Origin: an uncultured Bacteroidota bacterium
GTDB taxonomy: Bacteria; Bacteroidota; Bacteroidia; Chitinophagales; Chitinophagaceae
Reading direction: 5' to 3'
DNA length: 64,000 nucleotides
Assembly (NCBI GenBank): GCA_903819975.1
Contig: CAIJFI010000007.1
Coordinates: forward strand, 1-64,000
Below, one piece after another: positions 38,214 through 48,700 of this stretch (position 1 is its first letter; each line of letters opens with the position of its first letter). The translations under genes were made by a program, and so were the position numbers. Under the pieces are notes generated by a model, which searched no databases, was not told where the DNA came from, and saw only the letters and a program-made list of their open reading frames with translations.

Positions 38214-40142
38214 CTACCACCCTGTATTTTGTGCAGAAGTTGGAATACCTGGATTTAATTGCATTTCTGCAGCAGGTATAGGGAATAATAAGTCTCTAGC
38301 TGCTGCTTTTTGATAAGGAGCTATCCCACTTGTCCTACCTGAATAACCATAAGAAGTCGAAGCACTTGATGTAGGCGCTGCAACAGTTGCTGGAATACTT
38401 AATTGTCCTAAAGTATACGCAGTTTGTCCGGTAGTAAATACAGTTTGCATGTTTTGCATAACAGTTAAGAAAGTGCCCCAACGAATTAAATCCAATTTTC
38501 TATGACCTTCTCCACCTAATTCTAATGATCTTTCAAGCATTAATTCTTGTTTTAAAGTTGCTTTAGTCCAAGATGATGGCGTTAAATCACATTGAGTTGT
38601 ATAATCAAATAATACTGCTGTTGCTGTAGCTACTGTACCAGTGGTTGGAGCTGCAATTGTAACCGTTGGAGCTGCTGTATAGCCTGCACCTGATCCTGTA
38701 ATTGTAATTGCAGAAACCTTACCACTTGTAACTGTAGCTGTAGCAGTAGCACCTGTAGTAGCACCACCTCCGCTTATTGTTACAATTGGCGCTGTAGTAT
38801 ATCCTGTTCCACCGTTAGTGATATTAATAGTATAAACCCAGTTCCCAATCAAGTTTTTACCATACGCTCTTTCTCTAACTTGATTAATGTAACCTACGTT
38901 TGTAGCAGTTGGGCCATTTATTTCGTTATCAGCCTCTGCAGCAATTAATAAAACGTCTGCATATCTTAATAAAGGCCAGTTTGTACTTCCAAAATTCTTA
39001 ACACCAATACTTGCAGCAGTTTGATAATTTCTTCTCCATTTAGCCATTGATCTACCCCATACAGAAGCTGCAGGAACCATTGTAATGCCATTTTCAATTA
39101 ACTGTGTCGCTGTAGATGTGCCAGTATAGTAATAAGGAGCAATAGTCCAATCTCTTCTTAAATCACCTTTTCCAAATGAATTGTAATAACTACCTGTACA
39201 TTGGTATAATCCTTGCATAAATGCGTTTTGTGTATTCGCATTATTAATACCTATTGTTGATCCAAATCTTTCATAAGAAAAATATGTTTCTGGGTTATTA
39301 CTGTAAAATCCAACCTCCCACATTGCTTCTTTCCAATCTTCCACATCAGCGCTTTCGTTAATGAACACTTTACTATAATCAGGATTCAAACTATGAACTC
39401 CACTACTAATTGCTTTTACAGCCCAATCTCTAGCATTAGTATAATATTCTGATTTGCTTAAACGACCAGCAGCATGTAAGTATACTTTTGCAAGCATGCC
39501 TTGCACACCAGTTTGAGAAATTCTTGTTGTTGTTGCTTGCGCAGCAGAAGTAGCAACTAATGCTTCAGCTGTAGTCATGTCTTTAATGATTTGAGCATAT
39601 ACATCGGCAGTAGGAGTGCGCGGGAAAGTAATGTCTGTAACCCCTGTTGTTGGTTTTAATTTAAGTGGCACATCACCCCAATAAGAAGTTAAAACAAAGT
39701 GGTAATAAGCTCTTAAAAATAATGCTTCTCCTAAAACTTTATTCTTTGAAACACTATCAACAGGTGATTTTGGAATTGCTGCAATTAATAAATTAGCTCT
39801 TTCAATTCCTGTATATAAATCGTTCCAACAATTGGCAAAGTTTGCATAAGAGGAAGATGCATTATAACAAGCAGCAGAAACGTTCGAAGAACTTCTTGCA
39901 TAAATTTCATCTGTAGAGTTTCCTGCTTCTAAAGATAAAAAACGAGAGTAAGTAGATTCATCTGTATTTCCTAATTCGGAATACACTCCCATTAAAGCTG
40001 AAATTAATTGATCATTGGTTTGATAATAATTATCAGGGGCAACTGAATCCTGAGGCAATTGTGTTAAATACTTTTGACAAGAAATACTTGTGATTGAAAG
40101 TATTAAACAAATCGCAAATATTTTAAATGATATATTTTTCAT
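38214..40142 (-). CDS. SusD/RagB family lipoprotein with inserted repeat domain (polyuronate locus)
   Basis: 642 aa from the ATG ending at 40142 ([10 protein letters not shown]..., lipobox SISC, Cys22). SusD landmarks: [36 protein letters not shown], and the C-terminal [20 protein letters not shown]. Between the last two, residues about 434-515 hold an extra insert with two tandem copies of a Gly/Thr/Ala-rich module ([18 protein letters not shown] and [17 protein letters not shown]), giving a SusD about 100 residues longer than usual. Such 'GxGYTxAPTVTI' repeats are known from adhesin- and tail-like beta proteins. The insert may contribute another glycan-binding surface. Confidence 0.93.
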   Translation of the reverse strand: MKNISFKIFAICLILSITSISCQKYLTQLPQDSVAPDNYYQTNDQLISALMGVYSELGNTDESTYSRFLSLEAGNSTDEIYARSSSNVSAACYNASSSYANFANCWNDLYTGIERANLLIAAIPKSPVDSVSKNKVLGEALFLRAYYHFVLTSYWGDVPLKLKPTTGVTDITFPRTPTADVYAQIIKDMTTAEALVATSAAQATTTRISQTGVQGMLAKVYLHAAGRLSKSEYYTNARDWAVKAISSGVHSLNPDYSKVFINESADVEDWKEAMWEVGFYSNNPETYFSYERFGSTIGINNANTQNAFMQGLYQCTGSYYNSFGKGDLRRDWTIAPYYYTGTSTATQLIENGITMVPAASVWGRSMAKWRRNYQTAASIGVKNFGSTNWPLLRYADVLLIAAEADNEINGPTATNVGYINQVRERAYGKNLIGNWVYTINITNGGTGYTTAPIVTISGGGATTGATATATVTSGKVSAITITGSGAGYTAAPTVTIAAPTTGTVATATAVLFDYTTQCDLTPSSWTKATLKQELMLERSLELGGEGHRKLDLIRWGTFLTVMQNMQTVFTTGQTAYTLGQLSIPATVAAPTSSASTSYGYSGRTSGIAPYQKAAARDLLFPIPAAEMQLNPGIPTSAQNTGW

Positions 40143-40188
40143 GATTTGGTTCAATTTATTGATTAACATGGTAATACTTTTAGTTTAA

Positions 40189-43100
40189 TTAAAATGAAAT
40201 GTCTAACCCAATAGTCATAGCTTTTGCTCTTGGGTAAGCCGAATAGTCAACTCCTGGAGTTAATGCCGAAGAGCCGAATGAACTTACTTCTGGATCTAAA
40301 CCTGAGTAGTTTGTGAACGTTAATAAATTTTGACCGGAAACATACAATCTAAAACTTGAAATTCCCATTTGTTTGAATTTGTTAGAATTGAATTTATATC
40401 CCAAATTCACAGTTTTTAATCTAATATAAGAGCCATCTTCAACAATTCTTGAAGGATAAAAGTTAGGGACATTTGTTGAACCTGCTCTTGCCAACTGACC
40501 AGTTAAATTATCAGGTGACCATCTATTTGCATATTCAGCAAACTGATTAGCACCTTGCATTACTGAAATACCACCACCTCCTTGTAAAAGGATTTTATTC
40601 ACATTTAAAAGATCATTGCCAAAACTATATTGGAAGAAAATATTTAAATCAAAATTACCCAATGTGAAATTATTACTTAATCCACCGATAAATTTAGGAT
40701 TAGGATTTCCTATAACTCCAACATCTTTAACATCAATTACACCGTCTCCATTTAAGTCTTTAAATTTCCATGCACCTGGTTTAACTGTACCAGCAGTTCC
40801 ATAAGTAGGTTGTCCTGCGTTTAATGTATACGCTCCTGTTGTAGCATCTTGAGTGAAATCACCTGGGTTATAAACACCAGCAGATTGTAAGCCATAGAAC
40901 ATGCCAATTGGTTTACCAATTTGTGCAATAAATCCAGGAGATGCAGCAATTGTATTTCCTGACAACCATTTAACTACAGTAGTTAAATAATCTTGCCCAG
41001 AAGTTAAAGACAAAACTTTGTTATCGTTTAATGATATGTTAAAAGTAGTGTTCCAGCTAAAGTTTTTAGATTGTACATTTTGTGTAGAAATAGAAAACTC
41101 TAAACCTCTATTCTGAACTGAACCTATATTTTGAAATGCATTTAAATATCCTGAAGTTCCAGGAAGAGATGCATTTAATAATAAGTTACTTGTTACTTTT
41201 TGATAAACATCAGCTGTGATTGTAACGCGTTGATTTAAGAAACCTAAATCCAATCCAATATTTTTCTCCTCTGTAGTTTCCCATTTTAAAGCTGGATTTG
41301 CTAGGTTAGATGGATAAGTTGCATTAACTAAATTATTAGCAACTTCATATGAACCCGCTAAACCACCGCCAGCTGCTCCTGTTGCTAAAAGACTATAAGC
41401 AGCGGCATCAGAAACTCTATTGTTTCCTATTACACCATAGCTTGCTCTTAATTTACCATCAGATAAAAACGAATTATTAATTAAGAACTTTTCTTTACTA
41501 AAATGCCATGCTAAAGATGCTGAAGGGAAATAGCCCCAAACATTATCACCTAAAAATTTAGAACTTCCATCCGCTCTAAAACTTGCAGTAGCTAAATAAC
41601 GTGTGTCATAGCTATAAGTTACACGTGCAAGTGCAGATGCCATTTTATTAGATGATTTAGAAGTAACATTTGACGCAGCTGTACCTTGATCTAAACCATC
41701 TACTCCTAAACTTTCATTAGGCACTTTTAATGCAGAGAATGAATTGTAAGAAGTTGTGTTTTGACCAATACTAAAACCAGAAACGATATTTAATAAATGT
41801 TTTTGAGCAAAAAGCTTATTATAAGTAAGTGTATTCTCATTTATTAAATTAATTAATTTACTATTAGCAATTGAACCATTTGGCCCACCTTGTCCTAAAG
41901 TACTAGTAGGACTTCCTAATCTAGATAAAGAAGTATTAAACAAATCAACTTCAGTAAAGTTGGTATTAATACCACCAGTTGCCTTAAACTTTAATTCAGG
42001 TAAAATTGAATATTCTACAAATGCATTTGCAGTTAATAAATTACTTGTTTTATCATTTAACTGTTGAGTTGCAGTCAAAACTGGATTCCATTGATAGTTA
42101 GTACTAGTAATAACAGCTTCGTCTTGTGCAGCATTAATCAAAGCATCTACATTTCCACCAATTGGCACCAAAGGACGATATCTCCAAGCACTAACTAATA
42201 ACGCGTCAGCAGTTGTGAATGTACCTCCAACTTGTGTACCGTATGTTTTAGTATTTGTATAGTTAGCGTTGAATCCGATTTTTAATTTGCTATTTATAGT
42301 TTGATCCAAAGTACTTCTCATTTGGTATCTTTTAAATCCAGAAGATATAACGTTACCGCTTTGATCAAAGATTGAACCTGAAAGCGTGTATCTTGTATCA
42401 TTTGTACCTCCTCTAACCGCAATAGTATGACTTGACATTACAGACTCTTTAAATATTTGCGACTGCCAATCAATAGCAGGAGCATTTAAATAATCTAATG
42501 CAGTATGCTTACCTGCAGGATTAAAAGTAGGATGGTATACATCATATAAAGTATAATCACTAGATACATTATTAATAGAGTCTACCTCAAGTGTATACTT
42601 CAAATAATCATAAGGTTTCATTACATTAAGCTTATTAGTATTTGATTGAACACCATAATAAGCACTATATGAAATAACTGGTCTACCAGCTTTACCTCTT
42701 TTAGTTGTAATCATAATTACTCCATTCGCACCTCTAGCACCATAAATTGCAGTAGAAGAGGCATCTTTTAAGATGTCAATGGATTCAATATCAGCAGGAT
42801 TAATAGCATTGTTATTATAGTTTTCAATTGGAAAACCATCCACAACATATAAAGGTGAGTTACTTTGTGTAACAGAATTTCCCCCTCTAATTACAATGTT
42901 CGGAGATGCACCTGGTTGTCCGTCTGGTGATACAACTTGCACACCCGCAACTCTTCCAGACAATGCATCGTCAAATGATTTTACTGGAGCTTTTGCTAAC
43001 TCTGAAATATTAACAGAGGATACCGAGCCTGATAAATCTCTTTTTCTTTGAGTACCGTACCCTACTACAATAACTTCATCTTGCAATGTATTGTCTTGAA

Positions 43101-43392
43101 GTAAAGAAACTGTAATGTTTGTCTGAGTACCTAAGTTTACTTTTTGGTTTACATAACCTACATAAGAGAAAGTTATGTTTTTGACAGAGGCATCAACAGA
43201 AATTGAAAAAGTACCATCACTTTTGGTGGTTGTGCCTTTTTTTGAATTTTGAATTAGAATTGTAACACCTTCTAGTGGCGCACCTGTTGACTTATCAACA
43301 ACCTTACCAGTTAAAGATGTTTTTTGCGCACTTACTAATAACGTACTTAGTAAAAGTGGCAAAATTAAAAGCAGCAATCGTAAATTTTTCAT
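40189..43392 (-). CDS. SusC/RagA family TonB-linked outer membrane protein (polyuronate locus)
   Basis: A 1067-aa channel protein: signal peptide to about residue 22 (LVSAQ), CarboxypepD_reg-like domain about 26-105 (LTGKVVDKSTGAPLEGVTIL), plug with ALSGRVAGVQV and DASSTAIYGARGANGVIMIT at about 145-230, and a barrel ending in AMTIGLDISF. It would import uronic-acid oligomers released by the PL6 and PF05426 lyases. It pairs with the SusD gene 46 bp downstream and follows kdgF by 27 bp. Confidence 0.95.
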   Translation of the reverse strand: MKNLRLLLLILPLLLSTLLVSAQKTSLTGKVVDKSTGAPLEGVTILIQNSKKGTTTKSDGTFSISVDASVKNITFSYVGYVNQKVNLGTQTNITVSLLQDNTLQDEVIVVGYGTQRKRDLSGSVSSVNISELAKAPVKSFDDALSGRVAGVQVVSPDGQPGASPNIVIRGGNSVTQSNSPLYVVDGFPIENYNNNAINPADIESIDILKDASSTAIYGARGANGVIMITTKRGKAGRPVISYSAYYGVQSNTNKLNVMKPYDYLKYTLEVDSINNVSSDYTLYDVYHPTFNPAGKHTALDYLNAPAIDWQSQIFKESVMSSHTIAVRGGTNDTRYTLSGSIFDQSGNVISSGFKRYQMRSTLDQTINSKLKIGFNANYTNTKTYGTQVGGTFTTADALLVSAWRYRPLVPIGGNVDALINAAQDEAVITSTNYQWNPVLTATQQLNDKTSNLLTANAFVEYSILPELKFKATGGINTNFTEVDLFNTSLSRLGSPTSTLGQGGPNGSIANSKLINLINENTLTYNKLFAQKHLLNIVSGFSIGQNTTSYNSFSALKVPNESLGVDGLDQGTAASNVTSKSSNKMASALARVTYSYDTRYLATASFRADGSSKFLGDNVWGYFPSASLAWHFSKEKFLINNSFLSDGKLRASYGVIGNNRVSDAAAYSLLATGAAGGGLAGSYEVANNLVNATYPSNLANPALKWETTEEKNIGLDLGFLNQRVTITADVYQKVTSNLLLNASLPGTSGYLNAFQNIGSVQNRGLEFSISTQNVQSKNFSWNTTFNISLNDNKVLSLTSGQDYLTTVVKWLSGNTIAASPGFIAQIGKPIGMFYGLQSAGVYNPGDFTQDATTGAYTLNAGQPTYGTAGTVKPGAWKFKDLNGDGVIDVKDVGVIGNPNPKFIGGLSNNFTLGNFDLNIFFQYSFGNDLLNVNKILLQGGGGISVMQGANQFAEYANRWSPDNLTGQLARAGSTNVPNFYPSRIVEDGSYIRLKTVNLGYKFNSNKFKQMGISSFRLYVSGQNLLTFTNYSGLDPEVSSFGSSALTPGVDYSAYPRAKAMTIGLDISF

Positions 43393-43419
43393 ACTTGAAT
43401 ATTTAAGTTAAGAAAATCA

Positions 43420-43773
43420 TTAATTAATTTGGATAAAATCCTCTCTCATAGGACTAAAAACATCAATAAGTACTCCTTGTTCAATACAAACAGCACCATG
43501 CATTAAATTAGAAGGGATGTGAAATGCATCACCTGCTTTAAGTATTTTTTTAACACCCTCTATTTGCACTTCAAAAACACCTGACTCAACATGTGTAATT
43601 TGAACATGATTATGTTGATGCAATGGACCAATTCCTCCAGTTTCAAAGGCAACTTTTACAACCATTAAACTAGATTCATAAGCCATGATTTTTCTTTTGA
43701 CTTTATCGTCTAAAATCTCCCATGAAATATCTTCATTACTTATAAAGAGATTTTTTTGTTTGTCTTCATTCAT
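43420..43773 (-). CDS. kdgF: KdgF-type cupin, unsaturated monouronate linearisation
   Basis: A 117-aa single-domain cupin. Candidate metal ligands are His52, His54 and Gln58 in LHQHNHVQIT and His92 in NLMHGAV; the C-terminal LIDVFSPMREDF is the KdgF signature. The enzyme opens the ring of 4,5-unsaturated monouronates, giving the linear keto-deoxy uronates used by KduI (from pectin- or GAG-type substrates) or by DEH reductase (from alginate). It has no signal peptide, fitting a cytosolic role after PL17/GH88 action. It lies between PL17 and SusC, the order typical of alginate utilisation operons. Confidence 0.92.
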   Translation of the reverse strand: MNEDKQKNLFISNEDISWEILDDKVKRKIMAYESSLMVVKVAFETGGIGPLHQHNHVQITHVESGVFEVQIEGVKKILKAGDAFHIPSNLMHGAVCIEQGVLIDVFSPMREDFIQIN

Positions 43774-43792
43774 ATTAGATGTTTATAAAATT

Positions 43793-46018
43793 TTAATTTT
43801 GATTTTTAATTTTTTTAAATAAATAGGGGCCTTCCCAATTAAGTTTCTCATTTAAAACAACTACTTCATGAGAAGTATTATTGTCAATATTTTTATTTGC
43901 GAGCGCTATTAATAAAGTAGAATTATTTAATACAACCTGTAAAACAGTAATATCAGTATCCTGCTTTAATATTTTCAAGTCTTTTACGTTAGAATAAGAG
44001 TTATAAGAGAATTCATTTCTAGTATCATAAAAACCATGCATTTCTATTACAGAAAAGAAAGAAGGCGATTGTTTGGTTTTTCTAAAAACTATAGAAGTCT
44101 CTGATCTTAAATTAAAACTCGGATCATTCGCACCTATCCTTGTAAGATAAATGTTGGTAGTGTCGGTAGTTAAAGTTGAAATGGTATAAAACTTATCATT
44201 ATTTAAAAAAGAAAACTGAGCAATTCCTCCATTTTGAATAGCCTCACCTTCTTTCCATAAAAATTGATACCCATCATGCTTACCAAGTATATTTAAGGTT
44301 TTTGGAGTAGTGTATTTAAAATTGGTGCTAAGTACTTGTCCTTTGTAATGAAATGGCAAGTCAAATTGGTGCGTAGATGATGTGTTAGTTGTAAAAAAGT
44401 CAATAATATACTTTCTGCCATCAATAGAGTCTAAGAAAAGTAATGTTCTCTTTAGTTGAGTGCCCTTATATGCATTTTCTTCAATTGCAGAGACAACTTG
44501 AATGTTGTTATTTGTAAAATCAGAGAATAACTTATTAGCATGGTACTTTTGGCCTAATTCTGTATCACCACCAAAATGACTAGTCTCATCCATCACAATT
44601 GTATTGTGCGCAATTGTTTGTGCAGCATATTGTGTGTTTTCATTTAAGTATCTGCCGCCATACTTTTGCTCAATGCCAATGAAACGTGCAGAACCATAAT
44701 CTTGTAAAATTTCATTCCCTTTGTCAAAAACATTAATCCCAAGTCTGTCAAAATGACCATGCCCTAAACCCTGTGAAGCATATTTGTAAATTAAAGAAGA
44801 AAGATTTTCACCCTTGCCGTTTCTTAAAATACTAATTCCGCCTTCATTTCCTAATACTCCGTCTTTACTTTCCAAGGATTTATAGGGAAAATAATTATTA
44901 ACCTTACTAAGTTTTAATGAATTTGAAATTAGTAAGCCTCCTTTGTCCAAGGAAACTCTATTTTGTTTTTTTGCAAAAGTCAGCAAACCAGTATCATTTC
45001 CATAATAGTTTCTAGCAATGTCAATTGCAGTCACTAATTCATTGGATGTAAAATCCTTTTCCTTTAATGCATCATTTAAGGGGAAGAATGAACCATTTAT
45101 ATTTGTTTGTTGTAAGCAAGTATTTAAAGCCTTTTGTAAAATATTATTTCGGTGTTCAAATATTTTCATTTGGGGGTTAGACTTTTCTAAAGCATTTGCA
45201 AAAAGCATATAAGGCAAAATAGCATACCTAACATAATAAGGGCCTTCGGTATAATAACCATCTGGTGAAAATAAATTATCTAATTGAGCAATAAAACCAG
45301 CTTTGCCATTTTTATCACTACCATACAAAGCCATATCAATGTAGTTTTTATTATTAGTCGCTAAACCAATAATGCCAACTCCAGCACAAGCCCAAACACT
45401 ATGATTGTGTAAACGGTCATACCATTCCTTCATATCTATCGTTAAATAATCCACTTCAGGTTTAAAAGCACCAACTTCAATTTGCTTTCTTTCACTAACC
45501 GATAAGTAATTATACACTAAGTCATATGCTAGTCCAGTATATACCATCCAATTGGCATCATTTAAAGATTGCCAAAATAAATGTCCAGCAAATGTACTAG
45601 TAGCTTGTGGGTGTTTTTTTAAAGTTGGATTTAGTACTGCGTATTTAAGCAGCATATTTTTTACAAGTAGTGCATATTTTGATTCGCCAGTAATATTGTA
45701 AAGAACACCAGCATTAAACATTAGCATGTAGTTAGACTTATGCTTATCATGCGTATAACCTCCTGCTGGGTCTACTGGAAATGGAACATCAACGTCTTTG
45801 CCTATCCATTCATCTACTTCCTTTTTGGTATCATTAAAAGAATTCTTGAAGACAGAGTTTACTTTATTTTGATTTGCTTCTTGCAAAAACAACTTCGCCT
45901 CGGACTTATTCAAAAATAAGGAAGGGTGAGTTTGTGCATTTGAAGTCACAAATACTAATAAAAGAAGAAATGATACAAGTGTTCTACACATAGTGGCAAG
46001 CAATTTTAATAGACGCAT
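43793..46018 (-). CDS. PL17-type oligouronate (oligoalginate) lyase, heparinase II/III fold
   Basis: A 741-aa secreted enzyme (signal peptide to SNAQ, residue 29). The N-terminal alpha/alpha toroid shows GGYTHDKHKSN, HLFWQSLNDANWMVY and RLHNHSVWACAGVGI. Asn205, His206 and Tyr262 keep the spacing of the Asn201/His202/Tyr258 triad described for PL17 Alg17C. The C-terminal heparinase II/III beta region has GLGHGHFDRLG (His422) and QTIAHNTIVMDET. PL17 enzymes act exolytically on alginate oligomers to release unsaturated monouronate, the substrate of KdgF encoded next. Whether this member accepts glucuronate-type oligomers is open. First gene of the long operon, divergent from the LacI regulator. 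Confidence 0.88.
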   Translation of the reverse strand: MRLLKLLATMCRTLVSFLLLLVFVTSNAQTHPSLFLNKSEAKLFLQEANQNKVNSVFKNSFNDTKKEVDEWIGKDVDVPFPVDPAGGYTHDKHKSNYMLMFNAGVLYNITGESKYALLVKNMLLKYAVLNPTLKKHPQATSTFAGHLFWQSLNDANWMVYTGLAYDLVYNYLSVSERKQIEVGAFKPEVDYLTIDMKEWYDRLHNHSVWACAGVGIIGLATNNKNYIDMALYGSDKNGKAGFIAQLDNLFSPDGYYTEGPYYVRYAILPYMLFANALEKSNPQMKIFEHRNNILQKALNTCLQQTNINGSFFPLNDALKEKDFTSNELVTAIDIARNYYGNDTGLLTFAKKQNRVSLDKGGLLISNSLKLSKVNNYFPYKSLESKDGVLGNEGGISILRNGKGENLSSLIYKYASQGLGHGHFDRLGINVFDKGNEILQDYGSARFIGIEQKYGGRYLNENTQYAAQTIAHNTIVMDETSHFGGDTELGQKYHANKLFSDFTNNNIQVVSAIEENAYKGTQLKRTLLFLDSIDGRKYIIDFFTTNTSSTHQFDLPFHYKGQVLSTNFKYTTPKTLNILGKHDGYQFLWKEGEAIQNGGIAQFSFLNNDKFYTISTLTTDTTNIYLTRIGANDPSFNLRSETSIVFRKTKQSPSFFSVIEMHGFYDTRNEFSYNSYSNVKDLKILKQDTDITVLQVVLNNSTLLIALANKNIDNNTSHEVVVLNEKLNWEGPYLFKKIKNQN

Positions 46019-46214
46019 ACCTATGTTTTCAATGCTTTATTACTTGAATAAATTAGCATTGGTTTAACATAAAACAGCAATCAGGTAGTAATATTAAGCA
46101 GGTATTGAAAAGTTCAATTTTTTATATTATTAATGTATTTCTAAATTTTATACATATAACTTAGAATATTTATACATATTTAATTAATATGATAGATATT
46201 TTCTAAATCTATAA

Positions 46215-46250
46215 GTACCGATACGTAACCGGTAACGCTACCGGTAATTC
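46215..46250. promoter_or_regulatory. Candidate LacI operator, PL17/lacI divergent promoter
   Basis: Clustered TACCG/CCGGTA elements: TACCGATACG (46216-46225), TAACCGGTAA and GCTACCGGTAA. On the minus strand the last reads CCGGTAGCGTT (46234-46244), matching CCGGTATCGTT in the GH88/PL6 promoter. It lies about 40 bp upstream of the regulator ATG and 200 bp from the PL17 start. Autoregulation plus operon control by the LacI protein is inferred. Confidence 0.55.
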
Positions 46251-46291
46251 CGCTATCAAATAAGCACTAATTTGTGCTTTCAAACCGCAAC

Positions 46292-47311
46292 ATGAAAAAA
46301 CAATCAACAATTAAGGACATTGCGAAGCGTTTAAACATTTCAATTTCTACCGTATCAAGAGCATTGAAAAATGCCCCAGATGTAAGCAATGAAACAAAAA
46401 ATGCCGTCATGTCTGTTGCCGAAGAATTGCATTATCAACCAAATAGGTTGGCAGTGAGCTTCAGAGTGAAGCAAACAAATACAATTGGAGTAATTGTACC
46501 CAACTTGGATTATGTATTGTCAACCATGGTAAAGGGAATTGATGAAGTTGCATTAGAAGCTGGTTATACCGTAATGGTTTGCCAAAGTAATGAATCCTTT
46601 GGAAGAGAAGTTTTAAATACTTCAAGAATGTTGCAAAGTTTGGTGGATGGATTAATCATTTCCGTATCAAGTGAAACCAAAACATTTGACCATATTAAAA
46701 AGTTTGTTGAAAGAGATTTGCCAATTGTTGCTTTTGATAGAATTGTCCCAGAAATTATTGCACCCAATGTGATATTAGATAATGAATATGCAGGATATCT
46801 AGCAACAGAACATCTTATTGAACAGGGGTATAAAAATATTGCCATTTTAGCGGGTCCTAAAAATTTAGGAATTAGCAATGCTCGTATGGATGGATATTTG
46901 AAAGCGCACAAAGAAAATAATTTAAAAGTTGATCAGAAAAATATAATTCATTGTGACTTTAATCAAGACTACGCATATTTCGCAACCAAAGAATTATTGA
47001 AGAGTAAAAATAGACCTGATGCCATTTTTACAATTAGTGATAGAATGGCCATAGGCGCCATGATTGCAATTAAAGAAAGAGGCCTGAAAATGCCAACTGA
47101 TATAGGTTTAATTGGATTTAACAATGAACCGATGCTATCCTTATTAACACCAACCATATCAAGCATTGAGCAACCCATGTTTGAAATTGGAAAAATGGCT
47201 GCTAAAATATTCATTGAAAGATTACATAGCGAGGATAATTCAAATGTCACTACCGAAATACTTAAACCTAGATTAATAATCAGGGAGTCAAGCAAACGTA
47301 AAATGATTTAA
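46292..47311 (+). CDS. LacI family transcriptional regulator (polyuronate locus)
   Basis: 339 aa from the ATG at 46292; an upstream in-frame GTG adds six residues before the HTH. The N-terminal HTH reads STIKDIAKRLNISISTVSRA (residues 4-23), followed by the hinge and a periplasmic-binding-protein-like effector domain (NTIGVIVPNLDYVLS, AILAGPKNLGISNARMDGY, DIGLIGFNNEPMLSLLTPTI). It should bind the CCGGTAnCGTT elements in the two flanking divergent promoters and release them on binding a uronate intermediate such as KDG or DEH; the effector is inferred from homologous systems. It converges on the GH88 gene with a 2-bp gap. Confidence 0.93.
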   Translation: MKKQSTIKDIAKRLNISISTVSRALKNAPDVSNETKNAVMSVAEELHYQPNRLAVSFRVKQTNTIGVIVPNLDYVLSTMVKGIDEVALEAGYTVMVCQSNESFGREVLNTSRMLQSLVDGLIISVSSETKTFDHIKKFVERDLPIVAFDRIVPEIIAPNVILDNEYAGYLATEHLIEQGYKNIAILAGPKNLGISNARMDGYLKAHKENNLKVDQKNIIHCDFNQDYAYFATKELLKSKNRPDAIFTISDRMAIGAMIAIKERGLKMPTDIGLIGFNNEPMLSLLTPTISSIEQPMFEIGKMAAKIFIERLHSEDNSNVTTEILKPRLIIRESSKRKMI

Positions 47312-47313
47312 AA

Positions 47314-48543
47314 TTATTTCTTTGCCCTCAATAACGCTTCTAACAAATAATAATCGCCATACATTAACGGCTTATCCACTTCGGAAACACGATTAGCATT
47401 ACCAGTACAATGCATTAGCAAAAATCCATTATTAGCGCCTGGTTTTGCTAAATAATTTGCATTGGATAAAGAAGTCAAAATTTGATTTGCAGTAGATTTA
47501 TATTTTGCACCCTTAGTGCCTGCATAATTACTCAGTTCAAGTAAGGCAGACGCTAATATAGCAGCTGCAGAAGCGTCTCTTGGTATATATGTTAATTGAT
47601 TTGATTGAGCAGTAGCGGGAGACGTATATCCAGCTTCATTCACATTAAAATCCCAATTAGGTATTTTATCAGAAGGAAGTCTGTTGTTATCTATAAAGAA
47701 ATCGGCCATTTTAATTGCAGTGTTTAAAAAACGTTTGTCGCCTGTTTCTCTATAAGACATGGTGAACCCATACACTCCCCATGCCTGCCCTCTTGTCCAA
47801 GTTGAATTATGCGCAAAGCCCTGATTGGTTTCCTTATGTATTGCTTTACCAGTTATGGTGTCATAATCCACAACATGATAACTACTATAATCTGCTCTTA
47901 AATGATTAAGCATTGTTTTTTCTGCATGTTTTATCGCAATATGCTTATAAATAGTATCTCCTGTAATTTTAGAAGCAAAAAAGAGTAACTCTAAATTCAT
48001 CATATTGTCAATAATCACTGGATAGTGCATTGTATCTTTCCCGTCCAATGATGGCTTATCGTTCCAAGACTTTATTGCCCCAACCTTTTCGTTATAACGT
48101 TTACAAAGAGACTTTGCAGATTGAATAAGAATGTCTTTGTATTTTTCATTATGGGTTAGCCTGTATCCATTGCCATAACTATTGTACATCATAAAACCAA
48201 TATCATGATGGTTTGTATTAAACTGATTTGACTCTAAAGTTTCAGTCCATTTTATTGCGGCCTCTTTCCAAACTGGCTTATTAGTATACTCAAACAAATA
48301 CCATAATGCACCTGGCCAAAAGCCACCTGTCCAATCTTCAATACCTACATAGGCAATATTTCCATTTTTACTAGATCTAGGATATTTCATTTTCACATTA
48401 GCACTATCCAACAAAGTAGCGTATTGCTGAGCTGCGGTATTAAATACTATTGAAATATGATCTCCTGAAATATTTTTTTGTTGACCAAAAGTATGGTGGA
48501 TCATTAAAAAAAATAAACTGACAATTAGCAATCTTTTAATCAT
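47314..48543 (-). CDS. GH88 unsaturated glucuronyl hydrolase
   Basis: A 409-aa secreted protein (signal to about residue 20, HTFGQ). The alpha6/alpha6 barrel shows EDWTGGFWPGALWYLFE, Asp114 in NHHDIGFMMYNS and Asp179 in YPVIIDNMMNLELL, the two catalytic aspartates of GH88. GWTRGQAWGVYGF-type sequence (TWTRGQAWGVYGF here) lines the active site. It removes a terminal 4,5-unsaturated uronate from lyase products by hydration, giving 5-keto-4-deoxyuronate. This activity is not needed for alginate, where PL17 already makes the monomer, so it argues for a mixed backbone with another sugar beside the uronate. Divergent from PL6 and sharing the second operator. Confidence 0.93.
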   Translation of the reverse strand: MIKRLLIVSLFFLMIHHTFGQQKNISGDHISIVFNTAAQQYATLLDSANVKMKYPRSSKNGNIAYVGIEDWTGGFWPGALWYLFEYTNKPVWKEAAIKWTETLESNQFNTNHHDIGFMMYNSYGNGYRLTHNEKYKDILIQSAKSLCKRYNEKVGAIKSWNDKPSLDGKDTMHYPVIIDNMMNLELLFFASKITGDTIYKHIAIKHAEKTMLNHLRADYSSYHVVDYDTITGKAIHKETNQGFAHNSTWTRGQAWGVYGFTMSYRETGDKRFLNTAIKMADFFIDNNRLPSDKIPNWDFNVNEAGYTSPATAQSNQLTYIPRDASAAAILASALLELSNYAGTKGAKYKSTANQILTSLSNANYLAKPGANNGFLLMHCTGNANRVSEVDKPLMYGDYYLLEALLRAKK

Positions 48544-48623
48544 TTGGTATTGATTTAATAGTTACCAATTTACATTAAATCATTTTAAGAACAAATAATA
48601 AGGGATTTAGATAGAAAATAGAT

Positions 48624-48672
48624 TTCCGGTATCGTTTTCAGTAAAATTTGTATTTTATCAAAACCGATATGC
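48624..48672. promoter_or_regulatory. Candidate LacI operator, GH88/PL6 divergent promoter
   Basis: CCGGTATCGTT (48626-48636) matches the minus-strand CCGGTAGCGTT upstream of lacI with one difference in 11 bases. A second element, ACCGATATG (about 48663-48671), matches ACCGATACG there. The pair also forms an imperfect inverted repeat, TATCGTTTT ... AAAACCGATA. It lies 65 bp or less from the PL6 start. Confidence 0.55.
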
Positions 48673-48700
48673 TAATATTGATACATCAAACCTTCAAAAC

